From: Massilia sp. PAMC28688
GTDB taxonomy: Bacteria > Pseudomonadota > Gammaproteobacteria > Burkholderiales > Burkholderiaceae_D
DNA: 64,000 bases
NCBI RefSeq assembly: GCF_019443445.1
Contig: NZ_CP080378.1
Location: forward strand, 3,348,001-3,412,000
Direction of reading: 5' to 3'
Shown piece by piece: positions 29,729 through 39,531 of this stretch; position 1 is the first letter of the stretch, and every line of letters begins with the position of its first letter. The notes below the pieces were generated by a model that made no database searches, was not told where the DNA came from, and saw nothing but the letters and a program-made list of their open reading frames with translations. The position numbers and the translations under genes were made by a program.

Positions 29729-32700
29729 ATGTCAGAACAGAGCAAGAAGCCACCTTCCGCCACAGCGCAGCCACAACGGTCCGGCGCCACCCGGCCTGCC
29801 GGCGCTGCCAAGACGCCCGCTCCGGGCGGGCGGCATGGCGAAGTCCGCGCGCCGCAGGCCAGCACCTCGCCCGTGGTCCGGGACGGTCTGCGCGCACCGG
29901 CACGCTCGCCGCAAGGTGCGACCTCGCACGCGGCCAAGGATGGCCAGCGCGCCGAGTCGCGCCCACCGCAGGGCGGCAGCGGCGGCGGGCCGCGCGATGA
30001 CCAGCGTGGGCAGCGGCCAGCCAGACATGGTGGCACGGGCCCGGCGGAGCGGCAGCCGGGGGGAGGGGCGATCAATCCCGTGATCGCCGAGCGCCTGGCC
30101 GAAGCGCGCGCTGGCCTGGCGCGCGGACCGCAGGAGCCGGCTGCATCCGGCGACGCGCCGGCGCCGGCTGGCGCAGGTCAGCAGCGCCCGGGCGGCGCGC
30201 GTGGGGCGCGCGAGCGCCAGGGCGGTACGCCCGCAGCGGGCGAGCAGCCGGCGCGCGATGGTGGGCGCGATGGTGGGCGTAATGGTGACCGCAATGGTGA
30301 CCGCAATGGTGGCCGCGAAGGCCGGGCGCCCCGTACCCGGGCGGCGGGCGAGAGCGCCGCGCGCCAGGTGGTGCGCACGCCGCTGCCACCGATTACCTTT
30401 CCGGAAGACTTGCCCGTCTCCGGGCGCCGGGCCGAAATCGCCAGGGCGCTGACGGAAAACCAGGTAATCATCGTTTCCGGCGAAACCGGTTCCGGCAAGA
30501 CCACCCAGCTGCCCAAGATTTGCCTGGAGCTGGGGCGCGGCCAGAACGCGCTGATCGGCCACACCCAGCCGCGCCGCATTGCCGCGTCTTCCACTGCCAA
30601 GCGCATCGCCCAGGAACTGGGCACGGCGCCGGGCGAGCATGTGGGCTTCAAGGTGCGCTTTACCGATACGCTCAAGCCGGGCGCCTGGGTCAAGCTCATG
30701 ACCGACGGTATCCTGCTGGCTGAAACGCAGACCGACCCGCTGCTCAAGAACTACGACACCATCATCATCGACGAAGCGCACGAGCGCAGCCTGAATATCG
30801 ACTTTTTGCTTGGCTACCTCAAGCAGCTGCTGCCGCGCCGTCCTGACCTGAAGGTGATCATCACCTCGGCCACCATTGACGCAGAACGCTTTGCCCGCCA
30901 TTTCGGCACGCCCGGCAAGCCGGCACCGGTCATCGAGGTATCGGGCCGCCTGTACCAGGTGGAGGTGCGCTACCGCCCGGTGGACCGCGACCCAGTGCTG
31001 ACCGGTGCTCCCGACAGCGGCAAGCCCATGCCCAAGGCCCAGGCGGCGCGCGAAAAGCGCGACCTGATGGATGCGGTGATTGACGGGGTGGACGAAGTGG
31101 CGCGCCTGGGTTCCGGCGACGTGCTGGTGTTCCTGCCGGGCGAGCGCGAGATTCGCGACTGCGCCGAAGCGCTGCGCAAGCACCACCCGCCCCATGTCGA
31201 AATCCTGCCGCTGTTTGCCCGCCTGTCGGTGGAAGAGCAGGAACGGGTTTTCAAGATCACCAATGCGCGCCGCATCGTGTTGGCTACCAATGTGGCCGAG
31301 ACTTCGCTCACCGTGCCGGGCATCCGCTACGTGGTCGACGCTGGCCTGGCGCGCGTGAAGCGCTACAGCTTCCGCAACAAGGTCGAGCAGCTGCAGATTG
31401 AGCCGATCGCGCAGTCGGCCGCCAACCAGCGCGCCGGCCGCTGCGGCCGCGTGGCCGACGGCGTGTGCATTCGCCTGTACGAAGAAGACGACTTCAATCA
31501 GCGGCCCAAATTTACGGAGCCGGAAATTTTGCGCTCGTCGCTCGCTGCCGTCATCCTGCGCATGAAGTCCCTGCACCTGACGGACGTGGAGACCTTCCCG
31601 TTCATCGAGCCGCCCCAGGGCCGGGCGATTGCAGACGGCTACCAGCTGCTGCAGGAGGTGGGCGCGGTGGACGAATATAACCAGCTCACGCCACTTGGCA
31701 CCAAGCTGGCACGCCTGCCGCTGGACCCGCGCGTAGGCCGCATGATCCTGGCGGCGCTGGACAACGCCTGCCTGACCGAAATGCTGATCATCGCCGCTGC
31801 GCTGTCGGTGCAGGACCCGCGCGACAGGCCGCTGGAACACCAGCAGGCTGCCGACGAAGCGCACAAGAAGTTCGCTGACGAAAAATCCGAGTTCACGACC
31901 TACCTCAAGATCTGGCGCTGGTTCGAGGACGCCATCGAGCACAAGAAAACCAATCGGCAGCTGCAGGAAACCTGCCGCAGCAATTTCCTGTCCCAGGTGC
32001 GCCTGCGCGAATGGCGCGACGTGCATTCGCAGCTGCTCACCATCGTCAAGGAGCAGGGCTGGCGCCTCAATGAGATCGCGGCCACGTATGAAAACCTGCA
32101 TACGGCGCTGCTCACGGGCCTGTTGGGCAATATCGGCTTCAAGTCGGACGATGAACCGGGCGCCGGCTACCTGGGCGCGCGCGGGATTCGCTTTCATGTG
32201 TGGCCCGGTTCATCGCTCATCAAGAAGCCGGGCAAGTGGATCATGGCCGCCGAGCTGGTGGAGACGACGCGCCTGTATGCGCGCTGCGTGGCCAACATCC
32301 AGCCCGAGTGGATCGAGCGCGTGGGCGCCCATTTGCTCAAAAAATCGTGGGGCGAGCCGCGCTGGGAGAAGCGCCAGGCGCAGGTAACTGCGTCCGAACG
32401 CGCCACCTTGCACGGCATTGTGATCTACAGCCAGCGCCGCATCAATTACGGCCAGATGAACCCTGCCGAGTCGCGCGAGATTTTCATCCGCGACGCGCTG
32501 GTGGGTGGCGACTACGACACGCGCGCCCCGTTCTTCGCCCACAACCACAAGCTGATCAAGGAAATCGAAAACCTTGAGCACAAGTCGCGCCGGCTTGATG
32601 TGCTGGTCGATGATCAGCTCATTTTCGCGTTCTACGACAAGCTCGTCCCTAAGGATATCGTCAATGGTGCCGGGTTTGAAAAGTGGCACAAGGACGCGAC

Positions 32701-34246
32701 CTTGGCAGAACCGAAGCTGCTGTTTTTGAATCGCGAAGAATTGATGCGCCACGAAGCTGCGGGCGTGACCACGGAGCTGTTCCCGAAGATGATGTCGGTG
32801 ACCGGCATTGAGATGCAGCTGACGTATCACTTCGAGCCAGGCAGCGTGCGCGATGGCGTGACGCTGTCAGTGCCGCTGTTTGCGCTCAACCAGCTGCCAC
32901 GCGAGCGCATGGAGTGGCTGGTGCCGGGCATGTTGAAGGAAAAGGTGCACCTGCTGCTCAAGTCCCTGCCGCAAAAGCTGCGCCGCCATTGCGTGCCGCT
33001 GCCCGACTACGCGGCCAGGTTTTGCGAGCGGGTACACGAAGCAGGCACATTCGGCCGGGGTGACCTGATCGATGCCATCATCGCCGACATCCGCGCACAG
33101 ACCTCGCTGATGGTGCTCACCAGCGACTTCAAGGCCGAGACCCTGCCGCCGCATCACTTCATGAATTTCAAGGTGATCGATGAACACGGCCGCCAGCTGG
33201 ACATGGGGCGCAACCTGGCCACGCTGCAGGCCGAATTTGGCGGTCAGGCGCGCCAGAGTTTCCAGAAGCTGGCCGAGGTGTCGGCACCGGCACAGGGCAC
33301 GCCTGCCGCTGCTGTCTCGGGCAAGGTGAAGCCTGCCGCGCCCGGCGCATCGGCCCGGCCGGAGACGGTCAAGGCCAGCGCGCCCAATGTCAGCCAGCAC
33401 GTTGGGCTGACATCGTGGACGTTTGGGGAACTACCGGAACTGCTGGAAATCGTGCAGGGCAAGCTGACGCTGATCGGCTTTCCGGCGCTGGTGGACAAGG
33501 GAACCCACTGCGACCTGGAAGTGTTTGACGACCCCACTGTGGCCGCGCGCACCCACCGCATCGGCTTGCGGCGCCTGTTCGCGCTGCAGTTCAAGGAACA
33601 GCTCAAGTTTGTGGAAAAGAACATACCGGGCATGCAGCAGATGGGCATGCAATTCATGGCCATGGGTTCGCAAGAGGAACTGCGCGACCAGATCATCCAG
33701 AAAGCGATCGATATCGCCTGCCTGCAAGATCCCCTGCCCACGGACGCAGCATCGTTCAACAAACGCAAGGATGAAGGCAAGGCGCGTTTGACGCTCCTGG
33801 TCAATGAAATCGCGCGCCTCGTGTCGCAGGTGCTCACCGAGTTCCACGGTCTGCCCAAAAAGCTGCAAAACATTAATCCCCAGGCCGCCGCGGATATTCA
33901 GTCACAGCTGCAAGGGCTGGTGCACAAACGTTTTCTCATTGAAAACGAGTATGCGCAGCTGGCGCATTTCCCGCGCTACCTCAAGGCGATTAATGTGCGC
34001 CTTGAAAAGATGCGGGGCGACGTCAGCCGCGACACAAAACTGATGGCGGAGTGGACGCAATCTGCCAGCCATTTCATGCGCGCAGTCAAGGATCGGATGG
34101 CAAGCAAGAATACCGATCCGAAGATGGTGGAGTTTCGCTGGATGCTCGAAGAATTGCGCGTCTCCTTGTTTGCCCAGGAGCTGCGTACGCCAATGCCGGT
34201 GTCGGGCAAGCGCTTGCAGAAGGTGTGGGAGTCGATGCAGCGCTAG
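29729..34246 (+). CDS. hrpA: ATP-dependent RNA helicase HrpA (DEAH family) with Arg/Gly-rich N-terminal extension
   Basis: A 1505-residue DEAH-box RNA helicase, longer than E. coli HrpA (about 1300). Residues 1-225 are low-complexity (Ala, Gly, Pro, Arg) and include RDGGR/RNGDR repeats; the helicase core starts near 228. Walker A is GETGSGKTT at 251-259, the DEAH box is at 348-351 and the arginine-finger motif is QRAGRCGR. HA2 and OB_NTP_bind domains follow, and the C-terminal HrpA-specific DUF3418 region occupies roughly the last 600 residues. In E. coli HrpA resolves stalled ribosomes. The N-terminal extension may bind RNA; inference. Divergent from argA. Confidence 0.96.
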   Translation: MSEQSKKPPSATAQPQRSGATRPAGAAKTPAPGGRHGEVRAPQASTSPVVRDGLRAPARSPQGATSHAAKDGQRAESRPPQGGSGGGPRDDQRGQRPARHGGTGPAERQPGGGAINPVIAERLAEARAGLARGPQEPAASGDAPAPAGAGQQRPGGARGARERQGGTPAAGEQPARDGGRDGGRNGDRNGDRNGGREGRAPRTRAAGESAARQVVRTPLPPITFPEDLPVSGRRAEIARALTENQVIIVSGETGSGKTTQLPKICLELGRGQNALIGHTQPRRIAASSTAKRIAQELGTAPGEHVGFKVRFTDTLKPGAWVKLMTDGILLAETQTDPLLKNYDTIIIDEAHERSLNIDFLLGYLKQLLPRRPDLKVIITSATIDAERFARHFGTPGKPAPVIEVSGRLYQVEVRYRPVDRDPVLTGAPDSGKPMPKAQAAREKRDLMDAVIDGVDEVARLGSGDVLVFLPGEREIRDCAEALRKHHPPHVEILPLFARLSVEEQERVFKITNARRIVLATNVAETSLTVPGIRYVVDAGLARVKRYSFRNKVEQLQIEPIAQSAANQRAGRCGRVADGVCIRLYEEDDFNQRPKFTEPEILRSSLAAVILRMKSLHLTDVETFPFIEPPQGRAIADGYQLLQEVGAVDEYNQLTPLGTKLARLPLDPRVGRMILAALDNACLTEMLIIAAALSVQDPRDRPLEHQQAADEAHKKFADEKSEFTTYLKIWRWFEDAIEHKKTNRQLQETCRSNFLSQVRLREWRDVHSQLLTIVKEQGWRLNEIAATYENLHTALLTGLLGNIGFKSDDEPGAGYLGARGIRFHVWPGSSLIKKPGKWIMAAELVETTRLYARCVANIQPEWIERVGAHLLKKSWGEPRWEKRQAQVTASERATLHGIVIYSQRRINYGQMNPAESREIFIRDALVGGDYDTRAPFFAHNHKLIKEIENLEHKSRRLDVLVDDQLIFAFYDKLVPKDIVNGAGFEKWHKDATLAEPKLLFLNREELMRHEAAGVTTELFPKMMSVTGIEMQLTYHFEPGSVRDGVTLSVPLFALNQLPRERMEWLVPGMLKEKVHLLLKSLPQKLRRHCVPLPDYAARFCERVHEAGTFGRGDLIDAIIADIRAQTSLMVLTSDFKAETLPPHHFMNFKVIDEHGRQLDMGRNLATLQAEFGGQARQSFQKLAEVSAPAQGTPAAAVSGKVKPAAPGASARPETVKASAPNVSQHVGLTSWTFGELPELLEIVQGKLTLIGFPALVDKGTHCDLEVFDDPTVAARTHRIGLRRLFALQFKEQLKFVEKNIPGMQQMGMQFMAMGSQEELRDQIIQKAIDIACLQDPLPTDAASFNKRKDEGKARLTLLVNEIARLVSQVLTEFHGLPKKLQNINPQAAADIQSQLQGLVHKRFLIENEYAQLAHFPRYLKAINVRLEKMRGDVSRDTKLMAEWTQSASHFMRAVKDRMASKNTDPKMVEFRWMLEELRVSLFAQELRTPMPVSGKRLQKVWESMQR
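30254..30325 (+). repeat. Six 12-bp tandem repeats within hrpA
   Basis: Six in-frame 12-base units, starting CGCGATGGTGGG then CGTAATGGTGAC and variants, encoding R-(D/N/E)-G-(G/D/R). Unit length is a multiple of three, so copy number can change without breaking the frame. Located in the disordered N-terminus. Confidence 0.85.
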
Positions 34247-34279
34247 TGTCAGCGCGTCCTTAACCGGCCAGCGGCAGTG

Positions 34280-34300
34280 CAGGCGCCGACCAGGCGCCTG
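34280..34300. terminator. Hairpin between convergent hrpA and PRC-barrel genes
   Basis: Perfect 8-bp stem CAGGCGCC / GGCGCCTG with a 5-base loop (GACCA), 34 bases after the hrpA stop. No T run follows on either strand, so an intrinsic terminator is uncertain; it may stabilise the transcript end. Confidence 0.4.
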
Positions 34301-34363
34301 GGTTGGTGCCGGCACCCGCGCTCGCGCTGCCGCGAGCCGTCATGCTCGTTCCCTGCGTGGCGT

Positions 34364-34837
34364 TTAATGCCGCGCCCCCATGCCTGATCCGGCGCCGCCC
34401 CGCGTGCCGGCGCCGGTCCTGGCCATAGGCATGCCGCTGCTCGTGGCGTCGGTCCCGTAAAACGCATGGACCTGGCTGGACCAGCCCATGTCGCTCATGT
34501 CTGGCCACGCGTCGGGGTCAAAGCCCGGTGCGTTCTGGAGCCGGTCCTTGTCGACGTTGAGCACAAAGCGCTTGTTGACGGTGTCGAGCTGCAAGGCTTG
34601 CCATGGAACGGCAAACAGTTTTTCCCCCAGGCCGAGAAAGCCGCCAAAGGCCAGCACCGCATAAGCTACCTGACCGGTGCGCATGTCGAGCATGATTTCT
34701 TTGATGTCGCCGAGGTTTTCATCCTGGGCGTTGACCACGTTGTCCCCGATGAGGGTGTCAGCCCCCATCAATGCCGGGCCCGGCCCGTCCCCCATCTTAC
34801 TGTACATGCCGTAGCGATCGCGTTCTGCATAACTCAT
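34364..34837 (-). CDS. PRC-barrel domain protein
   Basis: A 157-residue protein with one PRC-barrel domain (about 25-105: DTLIGDNVVNAQDENLGDIKEIMLDMRTGQVAYAVLAFGGFLGLGEKLFAVPWQAL). Gly/Met/Ala-rich tail. The PRC-barrel occurs in photosynthetic reaction-centre H subunits and RimM; stand-alone copies are common in proteobacteria under stress conditions. Soluble, no signal peptide. Convergent with hrpA. Function unknown. Confidence 0.85.
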   Translation of the reverse strand: MSYAERDRYGMYSKMGDGPGPALMGADTLIGDNVVNAQDENLGDIKEIMLDMRTGQVAYAVLAFGGFLGLGEKLFAVPWQALQLDTVNKRFVLNVDKDRLQNAPGFDPDAWPDMSDMGWSSQVHAFYGTDATSSGMPMARTGAGTRGGAGSGMGARH

Positions 34838-35073
34838 CTTGCTCTCCCGAGTGGTTGGTTGTAGTGCCTACACTAGGCGCACACCCCGGGCCGGGTTTGA
34901 GATAGCTCAATCGGGCGGGGTAGGCGCGGGCGCGGGCGGCGGTGGGCTCGACCATTTGGCATAGCGCTGCCCACCACGCTGTTGCTTTATTGCAGAATTG
35001 GCAGCTTATGCGTGATAGCGCACAGTTGCGCTCATTTCCTTCGAGATATTCTTGATCAAACCCTGGAGAACTT
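34838..35073. other. Intergenic region without a recognised gene
   Basis: Between the divergent PRC-barrel gene and the esterase leader. GC-rich stretch 34888-34955, then a more AT-containing part 34980-35070 that probably holds the esterase promoter. I see no RNA gene or strong repeat. Confidence 0.5.
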
Positions 35074-35191
35074 CATGCAATTCGTGTCCGCTCGCTGCAG
35101 CAACCCTGGCCCCCTGGCCAAGACCATTCCTACCACCTCGTTTGTCGCGTCGCTGCTGGCCCGGCTGTCTGCGGCCAGGTTTCGATGGTAA
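35074..35191 (+). CDS. Possible short leader ORF before the esterase
   Basis: 38 codons (MQFVSARCSNPGPLAK...) starting with ATG preceded by GGAGA at a 6-base spacing. Its TAA lies 4 bases past the esterase ATG, so the two overlap by 7 bases. The esterase's own ribosome site is weak (CCAGGTTTCG), which would fit translational coupling. Amphipathic C-terminus (SFVASLLARLSAARFRW). No homologue is known to me; it may equally be a non-coding frame. Confidence 0.4.
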
Positions 35192-36333
35192 AGAAGGCTG
35201 CCAATCCCTGGCTGCGCGGCTTGCTGCGTGCCGGGAAGCAGCAACAGCGCGCATTGAGTCGCGTGTTCACGGCCATGGCGGCGGCGCCCAAGCCCGCGCG
35301 TGCCACGGCCCGGCCGATACCAAAACCGAAGGCGAAGCGAGTGGCCACTGCGCCGCCGCGCGCGTCTGGCACGGCTGGCGGCGCTGCTGCCGGCACGGCC
35401 ACCGGTGCGCCTGGCGCCTCGGCTCCACCGATCGGCAAATGGCTTGCGTCCCATTTCACGGGCCCGGCCGACAATAATGCTGTACGACGCCTCAGCTACT
35501 GGCTTTACCTTCCCGACAACCCTCCCACACCGCAGGCGCTCCCGCTGATCGTCATGCTGCACGGTTGCGACCAGAGCGCCACCCAGTTTGCCGATGGCAC
35601 AAGGATGAACCAATGGGCGCAAAAGCTTGGCTATGCGGTGCTGTATCCGCAACAATCACGCGCCGGCCATCCGCACCGTTGCTGGAAATGGTATGACCGC
35701 GCCACCCAGCAGGGCGGCGGCGAAGTGGGCTTGATTGTGGGGATGATTGGCAAGGTCATGGCCCAGTATCCTGTCGACCGCCAGCGCATTTATATTTCCG
35801 GACTCTCGGCCGGTGCCGGCATGGCGCACATTGTCGCGCTCCATCATCCGGACCTGTTCGCCGCCATTGGCTTGCATTCCGGCCCCCTGTTTGGCGCGGG
35901 ACACAGCACGCTGGGAGCCCTGGGCGTGATGAAGCATGGCGCCAGCCACCGGGTGGACAGTGCCATCGAGGAAATCCTGCTCAAGAGGCCCGGCTTCCCC
36001 GCGCTGCCCACCATGCTGATTCAGGGCGAAGACGATGACGTGGTCCGCCCTGTCAATCAGATCCAGCTCATGCGGCAGGCCCAGCTGGTCAACCGCATGG
36101 ACCCGGCGCAGCTGCAGTTTGTCACCGCCACCCGGGCTGCCACCCGGGCCAGCAATCCGCACAGCATCCATGACACCCGCCGCGGCAACAAGACGATCCT
36201 GCGGGTGGCGCGCATTGACAAGCTCAAGCACGCTTGGAGCGGGGGCGACGCGCGCCTGAACTACAATTGCGCAACCGGTCCCGACGCCAGCAAGATGCTG
36301 CTCGATTTTTTCAGCCGCCACCGCCGCGCCTGA
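35185..36333 (+). CDS. PHB-depolymerase-family (Esterase_phb) hydrolase
   Basis: A 382-residue alpha/beta hydrolase of the extracellular PHB depolymerase/feruloyl-esterase-like group. The nucleophile elbow is GLSAGAG (GxSxG) near residue 211; the oxyanion segment PLIVMLHGCDQSATQFADGT and the substrate-region HRCWKWYD precede it, and GEDDDVVRP supplies the probable acid. A Pro/Ala-rich stretch (about 30-85) separates a basic N-terminus (KKAANPWLRGLLRAGK) from the catalytic domain. No classical signal peptide, unlike true secreted depolymerases. Substrate not known; polyhydroxyalkanoate or ester. Confidence 0.85.
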   Translation: MVKKAANPWLRGLLRAGKQQQRALSRVFTAMAAAPKPARATARPIPKPKAKRVATAPPRASGTAGGAAAGTATGAPGASAPPIGKWLASHFTGPADNNAVRRLSYWLYLPDNPPTPQALPLIVMLHGCDQSATQFADGTRMNQWAQKLGYAVLYPQQSRAGHPHRCWKWYDRATQQGGGEVGLIVGMIGKVMAQYPVDRQRIYISGLSAGAGMAHIVALHHPDLFAAIGLHSGPLFGAGHSTLGALGVMKHGASHRVDSAIEEILLKRPGFPALPTMLIQGEDDDVVRPVNQIQLMRQAQLVNRMDPAQLQFVTATRAATRASNPHSIHDTRRGNKTILRVARIDKLKHAWSGGDARLNYNCATGPDASKMLLDFFSRHRRA

Positions 36334-36344
36334 CACCGGCCCCC

Positions 36345-36746
36345 TCACTGGGCACGCAGCACCAGCCGGCTGATGCGCTCACCCTTGCCGAAATTGATTT
36401 CCACCAGCAACGGCCTGCCACCGCATGGTGCGCGGTATATATACATGCGCTCTTCGCCTTTGGTCCGGCGGCTGAGCAGCTGAAGCTGCGGCATGGCGCC
36501 ACAACTGCGCAATGCCACACCCATGGCCTGCAGCTGCGCCGGGGGCAGGGCGCCAAGTGCGTTGTCGGTCAGTGCTGAGCGCGGCAGCTGCTCCTGCGCC
36601 ACGGCCTCCAGCACCGATTGAACCTGCCGGGTGACATCGGGTTCCCTGTCTTCGATTGAGGCAGGTGCCAGCGCCACTGGCTTCTGGGCTTGCGCGCAGG
36701 CAGCCAGGACCAGGGATGCCAGCAGGGCCGTAGGTAGATGTCGCAT
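36345..36746 (-). CDS. Hypothetical lipoprotein
   Basis: A 133-residue protein with a lipoprotein-type signal (MRHLPTALLASLVLAACAQ, lipobox LAAC, Cys at residue 17). The mature part includes SCGAMPQLQLL and YRAPCGG, a possible disulphide pair. No family recognised. Convergent with the esterase gene, 11 bases away, and divergent from the protease gene. Confidence 0.72.
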   Translation of the reverse strand: MRHLPTALLASLVLAACAQAQKPVALAPASIEDREPDVTRQVQSVLEAVAQEQLPRSALTDNALGALPPAQLQAMGVALRSCGAMPQLQLLSRRTKGEERMYIYRAPCGGRPLLVEINFGKGERISRLVLRAQ

Positions 36747-36784
36747 GCCATGACCTTGTCGGAAGAAACACCCATCCTAGTACA

Positions 36785-36809
36785 CATGGCAGGCGATTCG
36801 CTTGCCATG
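36785..36809. other. Palindromic stem in the lipoprotein/protease intergenic region
   Basis: CATGGCA ... TGCCATG, perfect 7-bp arms that extend through an imperfect GGCGA/CGCT inner part. It lies between the divergent lipoprotein and protease genes, about 150 bases before the protease start. Could be a regulator site or an RNA hairpin; no partner identified. Confidence 0.45.
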
Positions 36810-36959
36810 TCTTAAATTCGACACCCAACGGTACTTTTGTCCAAATTCAACTTGTTTAGACAACTTTGGGAAAGGCCGTCCTATACTCGCCGGATGCGAG
36901 CGCAGCTGTGCTCGATACCCCAATAATTGATCGAATACCTCGACAGGAGACCTTTCAGC

Positions 36960-39079
36960 ATGCGCACCGCTTCTACCCTTATTGCTTCCCTGATCGCGCT
37001 GCCTACGCAGCGCCGGCGTGGTCCGCCAGTACCGTGGTGGACAACCTGACCTTGTTTACCAAAACGACGGCAGGTTCGCCGCAGGATGTCTTGCGCAAGC
37101 ATGCCCACCGTTTCGGCCTGCCTGCCTCGCTTGGCAACCTGGTCCTGACCAAGACCCAGGAATCACTTACGGGCAAGCATTACACGTACCAGCAAATGCT
37201 GCGCGGCATTCCCGTGGACCGGGCCGAGATCATCGTATCCATCGGCCATGACGGCAAGCTGCTGAAAATCTTCAATGAAACCAGGCACATTCCCGATGCG
37301 GTAGAGGCCAATGCCGTCAACCAGCTGTTCAACCAGGCCCAGATCACGACCGAGCAGGCGCTGGACAAGGGCTGGGCCAATATGAAAGTGCAGCATCCCC
37401 TGGTGGCTGTGCCGGCGAGCGACCTGGTGTGGGTGCCCACCAAGGCTGGCGTGCAACTGGCGCGCAAGGTCATTATCGAAGCGCAGATGCCCACCGGCGG
37501 CTTTGTGCAATTTTTAGATGCCCACGACGGCAGCCTGATCGATTCCTACTCCACATCGCTGCCACGCACCAACAAGGGTGGCGAGCGCAGCATTGCGGCA
37601 CGCCAGCGCATGGCCGGGCCGCTACTGGAACGCCGGAGTGCCACCGAAGCGGCGAGGATGAAAGCTGCAGCCCAGCCAGTAGCGATGGGGGCAACTGCCA
37701 TGGCCGCGTCCGGCATCAACGGCTCCGGTTATGTGTTCGATCCGGACCCGCGCACGGCGCTCAACAATGAGAGCCTCTCCGACAGCTCGCCCGCCTCGGC
37801 GTTTGAAGGCGCGTACGCCACCAGGTCGCTGCGCGACCTGACCGTCACGAGCGGCGTGTACCGGCTGACCGGACCTTACGTCAACATCAAGAATATCAAA
37901 TCGCCCGCCACGGGACCGAGCACCACCACCAACGGCATCTGGACCGCCAAGCGCGGCAACAATGCCTTTGACGACACCAATGTCTACTATCACCTGGATA
38001 ACAATCAGCGCTACATCCAGTCGCTCGGGTTTACGGGCACGAAGTCGATCATCAACCGCCCGCTCGATGTGGATACGGATGGCGTGAACGGCGACGACAA
38101 TTCGCATTACAGCAGCGGCACCACCGACTACCTGGCCTTCGGCCACGGCTGCGTGAATGACAGCGAAGACGCGGACGTGATCCTGCACGAATACGGCCAT
38201 GCCATTCATCGCAACATCAATTCGAGCTGGTCGGGCGGCGATACCGGCGCCATGGGTGAAGGCTTTGGCGACTACTGGGCGGCGTCCCATTCGTACAGCG
38301 TGGCCAATGGCAACACGTTCCATCCCGAGTGGGCGTTCAGCTGGGACGGCCACGGTGCCTGCTGGGGCGGCCGCCTGCTCAATCGCACCAATACCATGTA
38401 CAACAGCAGCAAGACTTACGGGGCACACCAGTCGGTGACGGAAAACGCTGTCACCTTCCAGTCCGACGAGCTGTGGTCGGCGCCCCTGTACGAATCCATG
38501 CGGGCGCTGCTGGCAGCTGGCAAGCCACGCGGAAATATCGACAAGATTATTCTGGAAGCCCATTTTGGCCTGGGCAGCAATGTGAAAATGCCGGTCATGG
38601 CCACCGCCATCGTTAATGCTGCCAAGAATCTGTTCCCCGCAGACCTGAGCTATGCCAACACCTTCCAGGCCAAGTTTGAGGCGCAAAAAATCCTGAGCCC
38701 GGTCATTGTGGGCCCGACCATCAACGAGGTGGAAAGCAACAACACGATTGCCACGGCCAATGCCGTCACCACCAGTGGTACGACCGTCAATGGTGTCATG
38801 GGTTCCAGCACCGACGTTGATTTCGTCAAAGTTACCCTGCCGGCTGGCAAAACGCTGACCGCAAAGATGACGCCGAATGCAACGTCGGACTATGACCTTG
38901 AGCTGTACAGCGCCAGCGGCACCAGGCTCAGCTCCAGCACGGCTGGCACCGGCGCGGTGGACACCGTGTCGCGCACCAACACCGGCACCACCGCGCTGGT
39001 ACTGTATGTGAAAACCTACTACTACAGTGGCGGCACCGGCGCCACCAGCGGCAAATACGCGCTGCGCGCCAGCTGGTAA
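36960..39079 (+). CDS. Secreted fungalysin/M36-type zinc metalloprotease with PPC domain; signal peptide in another frame
   Basis: The ATG at 36960, 9 bases after a strong AGGAGA, opens an export signal MRTASTLIASLIAL that runs out of frame near 37000. The rest continues in the frame offset by one base as AYAAPAWSAS, a classical signal-peptidase site. One missing G (GCGCTG then GCC) would restore MRTASTLIASLIALAYAAPA. The body has an FTP propeptide region (about 37050-37560), the zinc motif HEYGHAIH near 38186, EGFGDYWAASHSY with the third ligand, and a C-terminal pre-peptidase PPC domain (INEVESNNTIATANA). Expected to be secreted. If the frameshift is real, export would fail or be phase-variable. 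Confidence 0.85.
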
Positions 39080-39090
39080 CAACCCGTGGA

Positions 39091-39147
39091 AGCTTGAGTA
39101 GTGGCTCAAGCTGCAGTACCTTATCCCCGCTTCGGCGGGGTTTTTTT
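39091..39147 (+). terminator. Rho-independent terminator after the metalloprotease
   Basis: Two hairpins in tandem. First AGCTTGAG / CTCAAGCT (39091-39112), then CCCCGC-TTCG-GCGGGG at 39125-39140 followed by seven T residues. The second has the ideal tetraloop and T run of an intrinsic terminator. Confidence 0.93.
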
Positions 39148-39263
39148 CGGGCTTGCCCGCCATTTCGGGGCAGTGCGAAGGCCTGACCGGCAAAACGACT
39201 GCCGCGCCACCCTCAAGCGGCGCACCGTTGTCTGGACGGGCGATGTAGTGGATAATTCCACCC

Positions 39264-39512
39264 ATGAACGATACCACCACACTTCCCCCCCTCCCGGACC
39301 GGCTCTCGATTGATCCGCGCAGCCCTTTTCACAATCCCGACGCGTTTCAGCGTGAAGTAGGCATCAAGCTGAACGACAAGGAACGCACCAATGTCGAGGA
39401 ATACTGCATCAGCGAAGGCTGGATCAAGGTTGCCGCCGGCAAAACTCTCGACCGCAAGGGCAATCCCATGCTCATCAAGCTCAAGGGCAAAGTCGAAGCG
39501 TTTTACAAGTAG
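39264..39512 (+). CDS. DUF3297 family small protein
   Basis: An 82-residue protein conserved in proteobacteria as DUF3297: LPDRLSIDPRSPFHNPDAFQREVGIKLNDKERTNVEEYCISEGWIKVAAGKTLDRKGNPM. Basic, soluble, no signal. Function not known; some databases label it glutathione peroxidase without basis. Short monocistronic gene between two terminators. Confidence 0.9.
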   Translation: MNDTTTLPPLPDRLSIDPRSPFHNPDAFQREVGIKLNDKERTNVEEYCISEGWIKVAAGKTLDRKGNPMLIKLKGKVEAFYK

Positions 39513-39531
39513 ATATTGAGAAAGAAGACGT

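Noticed and set aside
29732..32197. Long antisense frame (over 800 codons) opposite hrpA
   Set aside because: GC-rich codon bias of hrpA creates open antisense frames; sequence is His/Gln/Arg-rich without any domain.
36866..36959. In-frame upstream extension of the metalloprotease (MGKAVLYSPDASA...)
   Set aside because: It lacks a ribosome site and signal peptide, whereas an AGGAGA and a signal start lie downstream in the frame one base off.
37622..39280. Antisense frame of 552 codons opposite the metalloprotease
   Set aside because: Shadow of the real gene; the sense strand has clear zinc and PPC motifs.
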